From: Virgibacillus natechei
GTDB lineage: Bacteria; Bacillota; Bacilli; Bacillales; Amphibacillaceae
Direction: 5' to 3'
Assembly: GCF_026013645.1 (NCBI RefSeq)
Contig: NZ_CP110224.1
Span: 2,046,001-2,110,000, forward strand
DNA: 64,000 bases
Shown: positions 36,564 to 45,676 of the stretch, piece by piece
Position numbering within the stretch: position 1 is the first letter of the stretch
Layout of the letters: each line of letters opens with the position of its first letter
Position numbers and translations under genes: made by a program
Notes under the pieces: generated by a model
What the model saw: only the letters and a program-made list of their open reading frames with translations
Database searches by the model: none
Told to the model about the DNA's origin: nothing

Positions 36564-36764
36564 TCAGGAAGATGTATGGGACGATTCACCATTGAATAAA
36601 CTTGGTAAAATTTTTGCCCGTATTGCTGGCATATTCATCGATAGGCTTATTGCTATTCTTCGTAAAAAACTAATCGCCAGTACTGCGTTCATCAATCGAT
36701 ACCGCCATTTATAGAGCATTGAAACAGCAGTAATAGCAGTTGCAAAGATAATGATATATCGCAT
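36564..36764 (-). CDS. yqgO: Small membrane protein YqgO-like
   Basis: A 66-residue protein with one N-terminal membrane helix (YIIIFATAITAVSMLY) and a basic middle (KWRYR, FLRRIAISLS). Size and place between gluP and yqgN match B. subtilis yqgO, which is uncharacterised. Sequence identification is weak, but a terminator follows. Confidence 0.55.
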   Translation of the reverse strand: MRYIIIFATAITAVSMLYKWRYRLMNAVLAISFLRRIAISLSMNMPAIRAKILPSLFNGESSHTSS

Positions 36765-36901
36765 CTAAACACCCTTTTCTAGATATGGTGTTATTAGTTA
36801 TTTTCTAATAGATGAAAGTTATGCATCTTAGTTCTATTACAGCCTTTGTTTATAAGTTTGTCGCAGTTTAACGGGCAGTAAAACCCCCACTGAATGAAGT
36901 T

Positions 36902-37465
36902 TTACTTTATACGATTTATTCCTTTATCGGTAATAAGATAATGAACAGGGAGATCAAATTCTTCTCTCGGCAATTCTTCAACTATTTGGTTTTGATGCAT
37001 CAAAGAAGCGGTTTCATTAGGATAATCCATTAAAAACCGATCATAGTAGCCCCCTCCGAACCCGATACGGAATCCACTTTTATCGAATACTAAACCCGGA
37101 ACGATTAATAAATCAATAGCTGCTTTACCTATTTCGTTCGCTCGATTTGGTTTTGGTTCCTTTAAATTATAATAGACAATTTCTAATTGATCATAGCTAG
37201 TCAATTGATAAAAAGTTAGTTTTTTATCTACCGGATTACATTTTGGTACACAAATTGTTTTGTTTTGCTCCCATGCATGTTCAATAATTAATTTTGTTTC
37301 CCATTCATAACCTTGCGCCATTGTAATGCCAATTGTGTTTGCGTTTTTCCAGAGCGTAGATGTAACAAGATGTGTCGTTAATTTTTTTTCAATCGCTTGT
37401 TTATCTGATTTTGAATGATTTTTTAATTGAGCTATTGCTGATTTTCGTAACTCTGTCTTTTCCAT
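36902..37465 (-). CDS. yqgN: 5-formyltetrahydrofolate cyclo-ligase
   Basis: A 187-residue enzyme converting 5-formyl-THF to 5,10-methenyl-THF with ATP. It has LRKSAIAQLKNHS at the start and the substrate/ATP loops VPKCNPVDKKLTFYQL, DLLIVPGLVFDKSGFRIGFGGGYYDRFL. I start at ATG 37463-37465 (MEKTELRKSAI), with a perfect GGAGGTGAT upstream; the ORF extends 14 codons more. Confidence 0.94.
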   Translation of the reverse strand: MEKTELRKSAIAQLKNHSKSDKQAIEKKLTTHLVTSTLWKNANTIGITMAQGYEWETKLIIEHAWEQNKTICVPKCNPVDKKLTFYQLTSYDQLEIVYYNLKEPKPNRANEIGKAAIDLLIVPGLVFDKSGFRIGFGGGYYDRFLMDYPNETASLMHQNQIVEELPREEFDLPVHYLITDKGINRIK

Positions 37466-37492
37466 ATTAATCACCTCCATTACATATATAAA

Positions 37493-37527
37493 ATAAACTC
37501 TTATCAATTATTTTGATAAGAGTTTAT
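37493..37527 (-). terminator. Terminator after rpmG
   Basis: Stem AAACTCTTATCAA / TTGATAAGAGTTT around a 6-nt loop; located between the rpmG stop and yqgN. Confidence 0.85.
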
Positions 37528-37544
37528 CTCATTGTGGACTCCAA

Positions 37545-37694
37545 TTATTTTGTTTCACGATGCAACGTGTGTTTTTTGACACGTGGGCAATATTTCATAA
37601 GCTCTAAACGCTCTGGATTAGTACGCTTGTTTTTTGTTGAAATATAGTTACGCTCTCCTGTTTCGGTACAAGCTAAAGTAATATTTACGCGCAT
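37545..37694 (-). CDS. rpmG: Ribosomal protein L33 (zinc-free form)
   Basis: A 49-residue protein beginning [20 protein letters not shown] and ending [10 protein letters not shown]. Only two of the four zinc-ribbon cysteines remain (Cys9, Cys36); positions 12 and 39 are Thr and Val. So this is a C-minus L33, the type that replaces the zinc-binding paralogue under zinc limitation in related species. ATG 37692-37694 has GGAGGG. Its place after yqgN matches B. subtilis rpmGA. Confidence 0.95.
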   Translation of the reverse strand: MRVNITLACTETGERNYISTKNKRTNPERLELMKYCPRVKKHTLHRETK

Positions 37695-37973
37695 GATTTT
37701 CCCTCCAAACTTTTAGAAAAACTAGACTGAACCTTATTTAGGGTAGTCTTACTATTTTCTTATACTTAAGTCATTAGAAACTTCATATTCCTTACGTGTA
37801 AGAAACTTGCTTTATAACACCTTTTACTTCATTTCAGACTTAATTATAATAGCAGATATTTAGATAAGTATCAAGATCCTTATAGAAAAAATTAATGTTT
37901 TCACAAAGGGTTTTCTATGTTATAACTAATATTGTAACATAAAAGTATACATGAATGAAATGGAGGTAGTTAA

Positions 37974-38204
37974 ATGATTTATGCTGCTATCGCAATAATT
38001 GTAGTTGCTATTGTACTATTCGGTTTATCCTTTTTTATGAATGATAAATTTGAAGAGCTGGAAAGTCAGGTAGAGCAACTTTCCATCTCAACAATGCAGG
38101 ATACATATCAGATGAAGAAAAAAATTAAAATCTTAGAAGAAGAATTACTTCCCGAAGATATCACTCAAGATACACTCTCTCAAAACGATTCGAGTAATTT
38201 TTAA
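37974..38204 (+). CDS. Small membrane-anchored coiled-coil protein (yqzD position)
   Basis: A 76-residue protein: one N-terminal membrane helix ([19 protein letters not shown]) and a heptad-like charged region ([28 protein letters not shown]). ATGGAGG site before the ATG. It precedes the next gene by 41 bp and is likely cotranscribed. Position resembles B. subtilis yqzD but I cannot confirm homology. Confidence 0.65.
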   Translation: MIYAAIAIIVVAIVLFGLSFFMNDKFEELESQVEQLSISTMQDTYQMKKKIKILEEELLPEDITQDTLSQNDSSNF

Positions 38205-38245
38205 GTAGAGAATGTTACTATAGTTATGAAAAGAAGGAGAAAAAT

Positions 38246-38713
38246 ATGAAACAGCCAATACGCTCGTTCTCAATAGGCTTATTTACAGCTGGAGTCATTA
38301 TGCTAGTCGGCGTTTATTTTTTTGAAACGCCGAATGATACAGAACAATTACCAGTTGTTGATGAAATGATTCCTGCTGTCGAAGAAGAAGGCTATCGAGT
38401 TCTAACAGAATCAGATTATATTTCGCTATCTGTTAATGAGGATAATAATGAAGACGATCAAGAAGATACAGAAGAAACCGAAGAAGATGAATCCGAAGAG
38501 GAGAACGAACACTCCTACACATTAACCATTGAACCTGGGATGCCTTCCTCTGATATTGGCCCATTATTAGTTGAAAACCAAATAGTGGATGATGCAGATG
38601 ATTTTAATCAATACTTGGACGAAGAAGACTATAGCCTATATATTCAATTAGGTGAATACGACCTATCAAGTGATATGAGCTTTTATGAAATAGCTGAAGT
38701 CATTGCAAATTAA
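38246..38713 (+). CDS. MltG/YceG-like N-terminal domain protein (yqzC position)
   Basis: A 155-residue protein: a membrane helix (IGLFTAGVIMLVGVYFF, about 10-26), a highly acidic low-complexity linker (about 70-95), and a C-terminal module TIEPGMPSSDIGPLLVENQ ... DFNQYLDE ... FYEIAEVIAN. That module resembles the LysM-like subdomain of MltG endolytic transglycosylases. It lacks the MltG catalytic domain, so a cell-wall binding or regulatory role is more likely than catalysis. Followed by a terminator. Confidence 0.7.
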   Translation: MKQPIRSFSIGLFTAGVIMLVGVYFFETPNDTEQLPVVDEMIPAVEEEGYRVLTESDYISLSVNEDNNEDDQEDTEETEEDESEEENEHSYTLTIEPGMPSSDIGPLLVENQIVDDADDFNQYLDEEDYSLYIQLGEYDLSSDMSFYEIAEVIAN

Positions 38714-38756
38714 ACGATATTGCAGCATGTTTAAATAAATGCTGCAATATCGTTTT
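38713..38756 (+). terminator. Terminator after the MltG-like gene
   Basis: Perfect 16-bp stem AACGATATTGCAGCAT / ATGCTGCAATATCGTT followed by T-run. Confidence 0.93.
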
Positions 38757-39150
38757 TTGGATCAACACCAAAATCTAGGGTTGACAAACAGGTGTAATCA
38801 TGAATCATAGTAACCGCTGCGGGAAAACACTACGCTTTCCATGGGCTTGTCCTCAGCCTCCTCGAAAAAGAAGAACACTTTTTCTGCGGGGTCTTCACAC
38901 TGCGCTTTCCCATAGGAGTCTCCGTGTTTTTCCTCCGCTAGGAGCATTGGACAAAAGTAAAAAGATTAATGCTATAGAAGAATGATGCAGTGACTTAGCG
39001 GAGGAAATATACGCAGACTCCAGTGGGAGGAAAGGCATAGGTGAGACTCCGCAGTGCGGTAGCACAAGGAGGCTCACCAGCTGTGTTTTGCAACCTAAAA
39101 GGTTACAAGATTGCAATGAAAAGGTTAGAACTTTGCCAGCCCATATTTTA

Positions 39151-39879
39151 TTATGATTGATGATTCGAAAGCGCATGTGTGACGCGATAACTATCTCCAG
39201 TAAAGCTCAAAATGTGTGCGTGGTGAATAACTCGATCCACTAATGCAGCTGTTAAACGTGCGTCTACAAATATTCTATTCCATTGACTAAATTCCAAATT
39301 GGAGGTAATCACAAGGCTAGACCTCTCATACCAATCAGATATCAATTGGAATAATAATTCAGCGCCTTCCTTACTAAATGGAACATATCCCATCTCGTCT
39401 AAAATAACCATATCTACTTTATTAAACCTGTTGCGTAAGGCTTGAAAGCGCCCTTCTCTCCAAGATTTTTCAAGTAGTTCTACCAAATCAGCCACTCGAT
39501 AGAAACGGACTTCATATCCAGATCTACATGCCTTCCGCCCAAGCGCTGTAACCAGATGAGACTTTCCAGTCCCAGGTGCACCTGTTAAAATTAGATTCTC
39601 TTTTTTATCGATAAAATATAGTGATTCGAGACTTTCTCTATCCAATTGTGGAGGGAAACGAATATGTTCACTCCACCGGTAATCCTCTAATTCTTTTTCA
39701 TTCATGAATTTCGCCTTTTTGATCAAACGCTCTCCTTTAGCTACCTCTCTATGTTCTAATTCCTGTTGTAATAAAGCCGAGATATACTGCTCAGGATTCT
39801 CGAAGGGAATCTGCTCATATATGTCTGCAACATATGCTAAACGTAACGATTTGCATTTCTCTCTAATCAAATTAGACAT
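39151..39879 (-). CDS. istB: IS21-family helper ATPase IstB
   Basis: A 242-residue AAA+ transposition helper. Walker A is LTGAPGTGKSHLVTALG (about 95-110), Walker B VDMVILDEMGYVPF (about 153), sensor-1 LVITSNLEFSQW. The C-terminus ends ILSFTGDSYRVTHALSNHQS. It overlaps istA by 8 bp. The ORF looks intact. Confidence 0.95.
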   Translation of the reverse strand: MSNLIREKCKSLRLAYVADIYEQIPFENPEQYISALLQQELEHREVAKGERLIKKAKFMNEKELEDYRWSEHIRFPPQLDRESLESLYFIDKKENLILTGAPGTGKSHLVTALGRKACRSGYEVRFYRVADLVELLEKSWREGRFQALRNRFNKVDMVILDEMGYVPFSKEGAELLFQLISDWYERSSLVITSNLEFSQWNRIFVDARLTAALVDRVIHHAHILSFTGDSYRVTHALSNHQS

Positions 39880-41371
39880 TCTCTACTTCCTCTCCTTTCA
39901 ACGAATGGTTTAAAGGTTGAAGGGAGTCGTAGATACTCCAATTTACATCATACGGATGTGCAATCGAATCATGTAATGATTCATTTCCATTTTCTTTATC
40001 ATCTACTGCTAACAATTCATAGAAACGCTCATCTATTTCTTGCATACTGTATTTTATTATTAAACTCTGTAACCAGTCGGCACGTTCTTTTCTGAGTTTC
40101 ATTGATTCACTATTCAAATGATGCGCGATTCTTCCTGGAAGATATGGGAAGTATCTAGAATAGGTAATTGATCTTGGTTTCCTCATCCAATTTTTCAAAA
40201 TGGATTGCCATGGAATTTCTCTAGAACGATTCATATATGGTCTAGGTCCCTTATAAAGCATTTCTCCTTGCGGAGAAACCACTTTAAAGTCATCCCAGTA
40301 CTTAATTACGTACAATTGTGTATAGTGATAACTATTCGGTATGTGGATTTCCTTTCCATCAATTCTTACCTCACCATATTTATTAGCCGAAACCAGCGTT
40401 TTATTAAATACTGGATACTCTTTCTCAGGTAATGCGAGACCATATTTCTTTTCTTCCTTTATGAGATCAGCGATACAAATTCCCTTTTTATAATGCATTC
40501 TTAAATGATCATCCTGACAATGTTTGAACAATAACTCACGCAAGTGCGTCAAATCCTGAACAACCGGTGACGGCGTAAAGAAATTATATCGAACGTAACC
40601 AACCTTATTTTCTACATGCCCTTTTTCGTTTCCCTTTCTTGGATTACAGGCTATTGGCTCAAATCCATAGTGACTGGCAAATCGTTGAAAACCATCAGTG
40701 AAAATGGTTTCCTGACCATGACCTCTAGCCTTTACAACGGCTGCTGATAGATTATCTAACCGTAATTCCCTCGGAACAAAGCCGACTTGTGCAAAAAGTA
40801 GTTTAATACCTTCCAAAAAGCACTCTTGATTTTCTGCTGGCAATGGTGTTACAAAGCCTCCATTACTAAAGGGGAAACTCAAAATCAGACAATGGATATC
40901 TTTTACTTTCCCTTCATGTACAACTTCTGTAACTCCAAAGTCTATCTGTGCTTCCGCTGGGGGATGTGTTAACCTGTCATATTCCTCTTTTACTGTGTCA
41001 GTTTCATCTAACATTTTGTCTTTTCATTCAGCGATAAAGTTACAAACGGTTCGGTAAGAACCTGGGAACTTTAATTGCTGTAATTGTTTAAATATATTCT
41101 TATTATTCCTTCGCAATTTCTTTTTAAGTGCTTGGTCCTCCATTAGCCAGTCAGATACAATTTCTCCCCATTTTTCTTCATGCATCATACCCTTTTTAAA
41201 TGGTGTTTTTTCCTCGGGTAATTGATCTTCATCCGCGTATTTCTTAACGGTTTTCCAAGCAAAACCGGTTCGTTTTACTATTTCATTAATTGATAGTGAT
41301 TTATTATTACGTAAATTTTTGATATGATTAACTTCAGGCATTGCTAGCATCCTTTCACTTACCTCCACCAT
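39872..41371 (-). pseudogene. istA: IS21-family transposase IstA interrupted by an in-frame TGA
   Basis: Two reading segments in the same frame, 41024-41371 (115 residues, HTH domain: SINEIVKRTGFAWKTVKKY) and 39872-41014 (380 residues, DDE integrase domain starting in THPPAEAQIDFG), are separated only by TGA AAA GAC AAA. Related transposases read a tryptophan here (AEW), so a single TGG to TGA change explains the stop. The catalytic region includes DFGVTEVV, LDNLSAAVV and NEKGHVENKVGY. Without readthrough or restart at 41014, this transposase is inactive. Confidence 0.88.
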
Positions 41372-41666
41372 TAATTTGTTTAGTCGCTATTAACGGTAGG
41401 GTATTTTGTTAGGGCTGGCAAGCCTTTTTTATTTGTACAACCTTCTAACATTTTGGTTGCAATACTCTGTACTTTTATTATGCATTAAACACCAGCCGCC
41501 CACGGAAAGCGAAGTATATTTCCAGAGCGGATTTTCATCCTCATAAAGCTCAGTTTTCTCGTTGATGATAAGACTTCTGTCCAAGACTCCTAACTTGTGT
41601 CATTACCATAATTATTCACTTATATCAACCATAGATTTTGGTGAAGAGCCCGTTTTTTAGATAAAA

Positions 41667-41706
41667 AAAATACGCGAGCCATTTAATTAGGCTTCACGTA
41701 TTTTTA
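41667..41706 (-). terminator. Terminator after pbpA
   Basis: Stem AAAATACGCGAGCC / GGCTTCACGTATTTT (mismatches near the loop) with T-runs, just after the pbpA stop. Confidence 0.88.
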
Positions 41707-41713
41707 AAATTAT

Positions 41714-43813
41714 TTATTCTTCATCTTCTTCATTTTCCTCGTGCTCTTCATCTCTGTCTTCTTTTAGATCAAAATATGCATCCATAATTCCTTCTCCGAT
41801 ATAATGGTTGATTCCGCTAGCTTCCCCAGTATGTGGAACAACGACCGCAAAAGCTACTTCCGGCTCATCAAAAGGTGCGTACCCGACTAAACTGAGATTC
41901 TCTGTAGATTGATCAAAATCTCCCTCATCATCATATGCTTCGTTTTCTGCTGTTCCTGTTTTACCGGCAGGGTTGTAATCCTTATCTCCAAAATAGCTGT
42001 AACCCGTACCATTGGATGTTTGGAACACTTGACGGAATCCTTCCTGGACGCGCTCTATATGGCTTTGATCCATTTGAATTCGATTAAGTACGTCTGTGTT
42101 ATGACGTTTGTAGACTGCCCCCAAGTTATCATCTGAAGCGACCGGATTTCGAATTTCTTTCAAGAAATGTGGGCGAACACGGTACCCATCATTAGCAATC
42201 GTTGATACATATTGTGCCATCTGCAAGGTCGTATATGTATCATATTGCCCGATGGCAAGATCCATAAAATTACCTGGATTATTGTTGGACAGCCCTTCAT
42301 AGCCGGTAGACTCAAATGGATAATCAACACCTGTTTCAGCGCCAAGCCCGAATTGTCGGTAATAATTCCGCATCTCTTGCCAAGCAGCTCGATCAAATGG
42401 AATTGCTGAACCATCATTTTTAAAGTTATACTCTCCGCCCATACGCATCGCAGTATAAAACATGTATACGTTAGATGATTGCTGTAAGGCGTCCAGATCA
42501 TTTACTAAGCCTAAATTTCTCCATGAACCCTTTGATGGTCCAGTGGGCATTTCTAAAGGTTCATCATAAAACGTTTGGCCTGGTGTAATAACTTCAGACT
42601 CATATCCGGCTAATACTGTTGCACCTTTTACTGTAGAGCCTGGTATGTGTGCATCATATAACGCTTTATATGCAGTATTACTAAACTCATTGTCTTCGCT
42701 GTCATAACTTTGTCCAGACACGGCTAATAATTCACCGGTTTGTGGATCCATAACAACAGCAAGCGCATCCTCCAAATTACGATTTTCATATGGGTTTTCA
42801 CTTATCGCTTTATCTAGTTCATCGCGGACAATTTCATCCACACGCTCTTGAAATTCCATATCAATCGTTAGAACCAAGTCATTTCCACGTTGACCTTCAA
42901 CAACTCTTTTGGTATCAACTACTGCACCACTATTATTAGTTGAATATTCAATTTGTTCCTTTCTGCCTCGTAACTCTTCTTCGTACTGTTCTTCTAATCC
43001 ACTTCTGCCAACACGATCATTTCTGCTGTAACCTCTTGTTAAATAATAATCTTCTTCGTCAGCTAATATCCCTTGTTCTTGTGAGGTAATGGAGCCAAGA
43101 AGACTGTTAAACGTATCGTCATATGGATATTCACGATCCCAGTCAGTTGTAGCATTAATTCCCGGTAGATCGTCAAGGTTTTCAGCTACACGTGCGTACT
43201 CTTCTGGTGTTACATCTTCATTTTTCACAATTTGAGGTGTTAAGGAATAGGCTTTGTCAAGTTCACTCTTAATCGCTATTACTTCTTCTTCTTCTCGTGA
43301 AAAGCCATCGAGTTCATCGTCCGTAATTCGTTTTAGTACTGTATCATAATATTCAGCATTATCCATTTCCTCTGCCTCTTCAGTGGACACACGGCCTTCT
43401 GCAATTTCTGTATTTTTCAGATACCAGTATTCCTGTTTATTTCTTATTGTAATACTATCGATAGATTCCTCATCCATGGATATCAATTCAGCTAAGTCTT
43501 CGGCTACATCCATTCGATCATCTGGTTGTACGTCTTTAGCTGGTGTATATGTTATCGAATATAACGGTTTATTGTCCACGACAACATTGTGGTTATTATC
43601 ATATATCTTTCCCCGTGGAACTGGAATTTTCGTCGTATCTTCGGTGGTTCGATCTATTTCATTCTGAAAAGCTTCCCCATTTAAAATCTGCACAATCCCC
43701 AACTGAAGAATTAGTACAGAAAAAGCTAAAAACACAACAAAGAATAGTATATTTAACCGGAAGGGAAGCTGTGCTTTTTTCTTTTTCTTTCTTTCCAATA
43801 TTTTCTCCCCCAT
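41714..43813 (-). CDS. pbpA: Class B penicillin-binding protein 2 (PbpA-type transpeptidase)
   Basis: A 699-residue cell-wall transpeptidase of elongation. It has a basic cytosolic start, a membrane helix (LNILFFVVFLAFSVLILQLGIVQI), a dimerisation domain with VPRGKIYDNNHNVVVDN, and a transpeptidase domain (about 330-680). Catalytic motifs are STVKG (SxxK, near 394), SSN (near 440) and KTGTAEN (near 616). The protein is notably acidic, with a Glu/Asp tail, fitting a halotolerant lineage. It lies before sodA with yqgE, as in B. subtilis. Confidence 0.95.
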   Translation of the reverse strand: MGEKILERKKKKKAQLPFRLNILFFVVFLAFSVLILQLGIVQILNGEAFQNEIDRTTEDTTKIPVPRGKIYDNNHNVVVDNKPLYSITYTPAKDVQPDDRMDVAEDLAELISMDEESIDSITIRNKQEYWYLKNTEIAEGRVSTEEAEEMDNAEYYDTVLKRITDDELDGFSREEEEVIAIKSELDKAYSLTPQIVKNEDVTPEEYARVAENLDDLPGINATTDWDREYPYDDTFNSLLGSITSQEQGILADEEDYYLTRGYSRNDRVGRSGLEEQYEEELRGRKEQIEYSTNNSGAVVDTKRVVEGQRGNDLVLTIDMEFQERVDEIVRDELDKAISENPYENRNLEDALAVVMDPQTGELLAVSGQSYDSEDNEFSNTAYKALYDAHIPGSTVKGATVLAGYESEVITPGQTFYDEPLEMPTGPSKGSWRNLGLVNDLDALQQSSNVYMFYTAMRMGGEYNFKNDGSAIPFDRAAWQEMRNYYRQFGLGAETGVDYPFESTGYEGLSNNNPGNFMDLAIGQYDTYTTLQMAQYVSTIANDGYRVRPHFLKEIRNPVASDDNLGAVYKRHNTDVLNRIQMDQSHIERVQEGFRQVFQTSNGTGYSYFGDKDYNPAGKTGTAENEAYDDEGDFDQSTENLSLVGYAPFDEPEVAFAVVVPHTGEASGINHYIGEGIMDAYFDLKEDRDEEHEENEEDEE

Positions 43814-43865
43814 ACAAGTTACTTCATACCCATTATATCATTTATTTCATTAAAAACGAACAAAA

Positions 43866-45137
43866 TTAACGATTTTCTTCGTCTGTAATCTGATCTTTTA
43901 TCAGTACTTCTTTTTTATTAGTACCTGTCAGGTATATATCCTTCATAAAGAAATATATGATCAAAGGCCCAGCACCGAAAATAACCAATAATAACGGAAT
44001 AACCCGTTCAGCAGAGAAAATAGAAACTGCTATAAGAAAAATAACAAGGGTAACTACTCTGCCTACGTTAACGAATAATTCACGAACCACTATATACTCT
44101 ACTCGTAGGTCTTTAGCTTTCCAGGCTTTGCCTATTACATCATAAGTCATTGATACATATGGCACGTTGATAATTGGATATGCAATACCTATACTTATTG
44201 CATAAATGATTAAATGCATAAAACTAATTTCGAATAGGATTATAAAAATGGAAAAATAAAGAATGAAAGATCCAATCAAAATAGCCTTTTTTCTCCTTGA
44301 GGGTTTTATAAATTTTGTAGCCACAAAATAAAACACTAACGAAAGTCCAGATAAGAACAAATTAAACATACCTAAAGCGAACTCACTATTTGTTACTAAA
44401 TAAACCCAAATCGTAATAACAAATACAAATATACCTTCCCTTAAACCTTGTGCAAAGTGAGCATTTAAAACTCGATTCCAATTTTTATTATGATGTCTCT
44501 CTTCCAATATTCGCCTAAAGTGAAAGCTTCCCTCCGCCTGACGACGATTCAAAAAGAAGCTGCATACCACAGCACAAATAAACAAGATGAACGAAAGCGT
44601 AAAAATTGTGGTATAACCAGCATTTTCGGTCATTTTTGCGATAATTGTACCTGCTAACAACGGTCCAATCATTCCACCAAACGATTGCAAAACCCCTAAA
44701 ATCCCATTAAAAAAATCCCTTGTATCAGGCTCTGTGATTTCAAAGGTTAATACATTAAATGCCAACCAGTAAAAGCCATATCCTATTCCCAACAGACTCC
44801 CTAATAAAAAATTATAGGTTGATGCGTTTTCTCCAATAATTAATACACTCAAGAAAAATATAGATAAAAATATTACACCTAATCTTAAGACAATAACACG
44901 ATCAACCTTTTTGGCAAGTTTCCCCGCTAACACAAATGTAACTGGTTGAAATAAATATATGCCTAAATTATATACAGCAATGGTAATGTAATCACCTGAT
45001 TGTTTCCATAAGTATATATTTACAAAGGTATTAGACAGGAATATCCCTAAAAAATAGAGACCTCCAACGGATAACAAGAGTAATAAATCACGATTTATAT
45101 CTATTTTATTTTGAAATAGCTGCAGACCTTTTCGCAT
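43866..45137 (-). CDS. yqgE: MFS transporter (YqgE)
   Basis: A 423-residue protein with 12 hydrophobic helices and an MFS-like motif (LAGKLAKKVDRVIVLRLG, about 75-92). Substrate unknown. It lies between sodA and pbpA in the B. subtilis order and is 52 bp upstream of pbpA. Confidence 0.87.
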   Translation of the reverse strand: MRKGLQLFQNKIDINRDLLLLLSVGGLYFLGIFLSNTFVNIYLWKQSGDYITIAVYNLGIYLFQPVTFVLAGKLAKKVDRVIVLRLGVIFLSIFFLSVLIIGENASTYNFLLGSLLGIGYGFYWLAFNVLTFEITEPDTRDFFNGILGVLQSFGGMIGPLLAGTIIAKMTENAGYTTIFTLSFILFICAVVCSFFLNRRQAEGSFHFRRILEERHHNKNWNRVLNAHFAQGLREGIFVFVITIWVYLVTNSEFALGMFNLFLSGLSLVFYFVATKFIKPSRRKKAILIGSFILYFSIFIILFEISFMHLIIYAISIGIAYPIINVPYVSMTYDVIGKAWKAKDLRVEYIVVRELFVNVGRVVTLVIFLIAVSIFSAERVIPLLLVIFGAGPLIIYFFMKDIYLTGTNKKEVLIKDQITDEENR

Positions 45138-45229
45138 ACCTCAATACTCCTTTTTTAATTAGTAATAGTGTGAGCAAATGAATATTAGATATGCAAAAGT
45201 CCATAATCCAAAAATAAACAACTAAATCA

Positions 45230-45600
45230 ACCAAAAGAACAAAAGCGCAAGCGCCCGTTTAGCAACGTACAAACTGCGCCCGCGCATCGCGGGTGGTTCA
45301 ACGTTGCCACGCAAAGTGGCGGTTTTAGTTGAACTTCCACTCCGCAATGAGATAAAGGAAACACGACGAACGAAGTGAGTAGATGTTGACTTTCACCACA
45401 AGGGTATAAGTGCGACTTTACTTCTGCCTGCGCCTGCCGGCTTGGCAATCAGTAAGTCTTCTTTTCACCCACAGGGCATAAGTGCGACTAAGCCTCTGGC
45501 GGAGCCAATCGGCAAGTCTTCTTTATCGTAGTGGAGGAGTGTGAAGTTTGATAGTTGCTGGGCGCTGGAGCTGGACGTGGCTATTCCAGTGTATAAGTTA
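45230..45600. repeat. GC-richer intergenic repeat element
   Basis: About 370 bp bounded by AGCGCAAGCGCCCG (45243-45256) and the opposing GGGCGCTGGAGCTGGACG (45559-45576). Internal near-repeats CACAAGGGTATAAGTGCGACT (first 20 bases CACAAGGGTATAAGTGCGAC) and CACAGGGCATAAGTGCGAC, each followed by a GCAAGTCTTCTTT-like stretch, show it is internally duplicated. Its base composition contrasts with the AT-rich flanks. Such elements occur in many intergenic regions of related Bacillaceae. No gene is supported in 45138-45676. Confidence 0.7.
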
Positions 45601-45639
45601 TCCACAGCTTTTAAATTCTATAGTTTCCTATGCAATAAA

Positions 45640-45673
45640 AAACACGAGAACTATATCTCGTGTTTTTTATTTA
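45640..45673 (-). terminator. Terminator after sodA
   Basis: Stem AAAACACGAGA / TCTCGTGTTTT with T-run on both strands, directly after the sodA stop. Confidence 0.9.
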
Positions 45674-45676
45674 TAT

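Larger units (their letters stand above)
39082..41491 (-). mobile_element. IS21-family insertion sequence
   Basis: A 2410-bp element with istA-istB order on the minus strand. Both ends start TGT (TGTGTTTTGCAACC at 39082; TGTTTAATGC on the reverse strand at 41491) and are flanked by a CCAGC duplication (39077-39081 and 41492-41496). Subterminal repeats occur at both ends, TTGCAACC-AAAA and TTGCCAGCCC, inverted relative to each other, as in IS21 elements. Exact ends are inferred from the duplication and the TGT rule. Confidence 0.85.
38766..41643. mobile_element. Non-autonomous repeat element with inverted ends, split by IS21-family insertion
   Basis: The ends are inverted: CACCAAAATCTAGGGTTGA at 38766-38784 and TCAACCATAGATTTTGGTG at 41625-41643 (18 of 19 complementary). 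Without the IS (39082-41491) and one copy of its target duplication, the element is about 463 bp. It contains GC-richer segments with GCGGGAAAACACTACGCTTTCC and GAAGTATATTTCC-type patterns, of the kind seen as intergenic repeats in Bacillaceae. It has no intact gene of its own; the 61-residue ORF at 38800-38985 is within the repeat. Confidence 0.78.

Noticed and set aside
38800..38985. 61-residue ORF in the repeat element
   Set aside because: It lies wholly in repetitive DNA, has no ribosome site and no recognisable domain.
39872..41371. Programmed frameshift in istA
   Set aside because: The two halves are in the same frame and separated by a plain TGA, with no slippery sequence; a nonsense change is the simpler reading.
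45227..45448. 73-residue minus-strand ORF, and ORFs at 45541-45799
   Set aside because: The first is inside the GC-rich repeat; the others run across the sodA terminator and antisense to the sodA 3' end.
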